A stretch of DNA of 5,560 nt from Methanobacteriota archaeon (GTDB lineage: Archaea; Thermoplasmatota; Thermoplasmata; RBG-16-68-12), in the NCBI GenBank assembly GCA_005878415.1, contig VBMM01000037.1, forward strand, positions 1-5,560, written 5' to 3'. Below are positions 4,914 to 5,560 of this stretch, in pieces. The stretch's first letter is position 1, and each line of letters starts with the position of its first letter. The translations under genes and the position numbers were made by a program. The notes under the pieces were generated by a model, which saw only the letters and a list, made by a program, of their open reading frames with translations, ran no database searches and was not told where the DNA came from.

Positions 4914-4981
4914 CCGTTCCTTCCGGAACACGCGGCCCGATTTCCACGCCTTTAAGCCGTCGCGAGCTGCTCTCGGAACGG
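4914..4981. promoter_or_regulatory. Cluster of GGAAC half-sites in the divergent promoter region
   Basis: GTTCC (4916-4920) and GGAAC (4925-4929) form an inverted repeat around TTCC, which includes the perfect palindrome TTCCGGAA at 4921-4928. A third copy, GGAACGG (4975-4981), is the exact reverse complement of CCGTTCC at 4914-4920. The first two copies lie between the two divergent TATA-like boxes; the third lies near the predicted start of the peptidase transcript. One regulator could bind here and control both genes. Confidence 0.35.
4949..4958 (+). promoter_or_regulatory. TATA-like box of the peptidase gene
   Basis: CCTTTAAGCC would place transcription initiation near 4978, just before the GGAGGAG Shine-Dalgarno site at 4980-4986. 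Confidence 0.5.
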
Positions 4982-4986
4982 AGGAG
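4980..4986 (+). promoter_or_regulatory. Shine-Dalgarno site of the peptidase gene
   Basis: GGAGGAG is followed by CCACC and the ATG at 4992. The 5-nt spacing and strong match fix the start codon. Confidence 0.75.
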
Positions 4987-4991
4987 CCACC

Positions 4992-5560
4992 ATGGGCGTC
5001 GCCGCTGCTCAGAGGCCGAGCGCAACCGCATTTGAGGAATGGATCCCACTTGCCCGCCAAGTCGTCCGCACGTCTCTGCGCCTCGCGTGGAAAGACGTGT
5101 TCGAAATCTACACGTATACGCCGACGATCGCCCTCGCCGAAGCGCTCGCGCTCGAAGCCCGACGCGCGGGCAGCGACACACACATCACCCTGATGACCGA
5201 CGATTTGTGGTTCACGTCGATGCGGGAGTTGTCGACGAAGTGGTTGGGTCAGCCATCGCCCGTCGAATACGCGATTCACAAGACGGTGACCGCGGACATG
5301 TACCTCGGCGGGCCCGGGGACGCGCGACCGATGCGGGACATTCCGCCGGAGAAGTTTGATGCGAATGCGATGGGGAACTTCCGGCAAGACGAGCCGTTGC
5401 GCAAGCGTCGCGTCCGCCATGTCGACCTCCCCATCGGGAGGGTGACGACCGAGCGGGCGGAGGCCTACGGGCTCGACTACGAGAAATGGCACGCCAGCTA
5501 CCAAGCCGCCCTCCGAGTGGACCTCGCCGCAATCCAGAAGCGAGGCAGAGCTCTCGCCCG
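4992..5560 (+). CDS. M29-like (thermophilic/AmpS-type) aminopeptidase, N-terminal part
   Basis: The frame from the ATG at 4992 stays open to the window edge and gives 189 residues, so the gene is cut. Residues about 13-60 hold a helix-strand-helix pattern (YTYTPTIALAEALALEARRAG). The region around 100-125 (ADMYLGGPGDARPMRDIPPEKF) and the segment HVDLPIGRVTTERAEAYGLD (143-162) before DYEKWHASY match the layout of the N-terminal half of M29 metallo-aminopeptidases, where a conserved Pro-containing strand precedes a helix pair. These enzymes remove N-terminal residues using a two-metal centre in the C-terminal half, which lies outside the window, so activity cannot be judged. No signal peptide is seen, so it is probably cytoplasmic. 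The start is supported by GGAGGAG 5 nt upstream and a TATA-like box. Family assignment is by eye and moderate; that this is a real gene is much more certain. Confidence 0.72.
   Translation, partial: MGVAAAQRPSATAFEEWIPLARQVVRTSLRLAWKDVFEIYTYTPTIALAEALALEARRAGSDTHITLMTDDLWFTSMRELSTKWLGQPSPVEYAIHKTVTADMYLGGPGDARPMRDIPPEKFDANAMGNFRQDEPLRKRRVRHVDLPIGRVTTERAEAYGLDYEKWHASYQAALRVDLAAIQKRGRALA

Noticed and set aside
4117..5193. Plus-strand open frame (358 aa)
   Set aside because: It crosses the stop of the regulator gene, the antisense of the winged-helix-like gene and the start of the peptidase in the wrong frame; no motif.
4905..5504. Minus-strand open frame (199 aa) opposite the peptidase
   Set aside because: The plus-strand frame has a Shine-Dalgarno site, a TATA-like box and M29-like patterns; the minus frame is its shadow.
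1..5560. CRISPR array, insertion sequence, phage or defence island
   Set aside because: No evenly spaced direct repeats, terminal inverted repeats, transposase or integrase motifs, or recognised defence proteins were seen.

Overview
The window looks like a high-GC archaeal chromosome segment. The best evidence is an elongator tRNA-Met gene (2474-2585, minus strand) with a 38-nt intron at position 37/38, bounded by a complete bulge-helix-bulge motif and with no encoded CCA. A/T-rich TATA-like boxes also lie about 25-30 bp upstream of most gene starts. Some genes have strong Shine-Dalgarno sites and others appear leaderless, a mixture seen in archaea. A Thermoplasmatota-type lineage is plausible, but that is inference; no phylogenetic marker protein is present.

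Layout from left to right. Positions 1-363 (minus) hold the start of a multi-pass membrane protein that runs off the window. Positions 364-607 have no gene, but contain a palindromic TATA-like element and a weak hairpin. Positions 608-2304 (minus) form a two-gene unit: a 91-aa twin-arginine (Tat) signal protein is followed, with a GTGA stop/start overlap, by a 474-aa DUF4331 protein without its own signal peptide. A perfect inverted repeat (TGTAACA-N5-TGTTACA) sits upstream of this unit, just outside its likely TATA box. Next are the intron-containing tRNA-Met (minus) and, on the plus strand, a probably leaderless gene for a 338-aa protein with four predicted membrane helices. A plus-strand ribbon-helix-helix regulator with an extra C-terminal domain follows, preceded by an imperfect 12-bp dyad. 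It converges on a small winged-helix-like protein gene (minus); the two stop codons share one palindromic CTAG. A divergent promoter region separates that gene from the start of an M29-like aminopeptidase gene that runs off the right edge.

Functionally, the clearest unit is the Tat protein plus DUF4331 pair. The sequence suggests that the DUF4331 product, which in its family is usually exported, could leave the cell only with a partner, and the translationally coupled small Tat protein is the obvious candidate. The other genes look like independent transcription units: two probable DNA-binding proteins, a membrane protein of unknown role and a peptidase. The window contains no CRISPR array, transposon or phage gene, and no recognised defence system.
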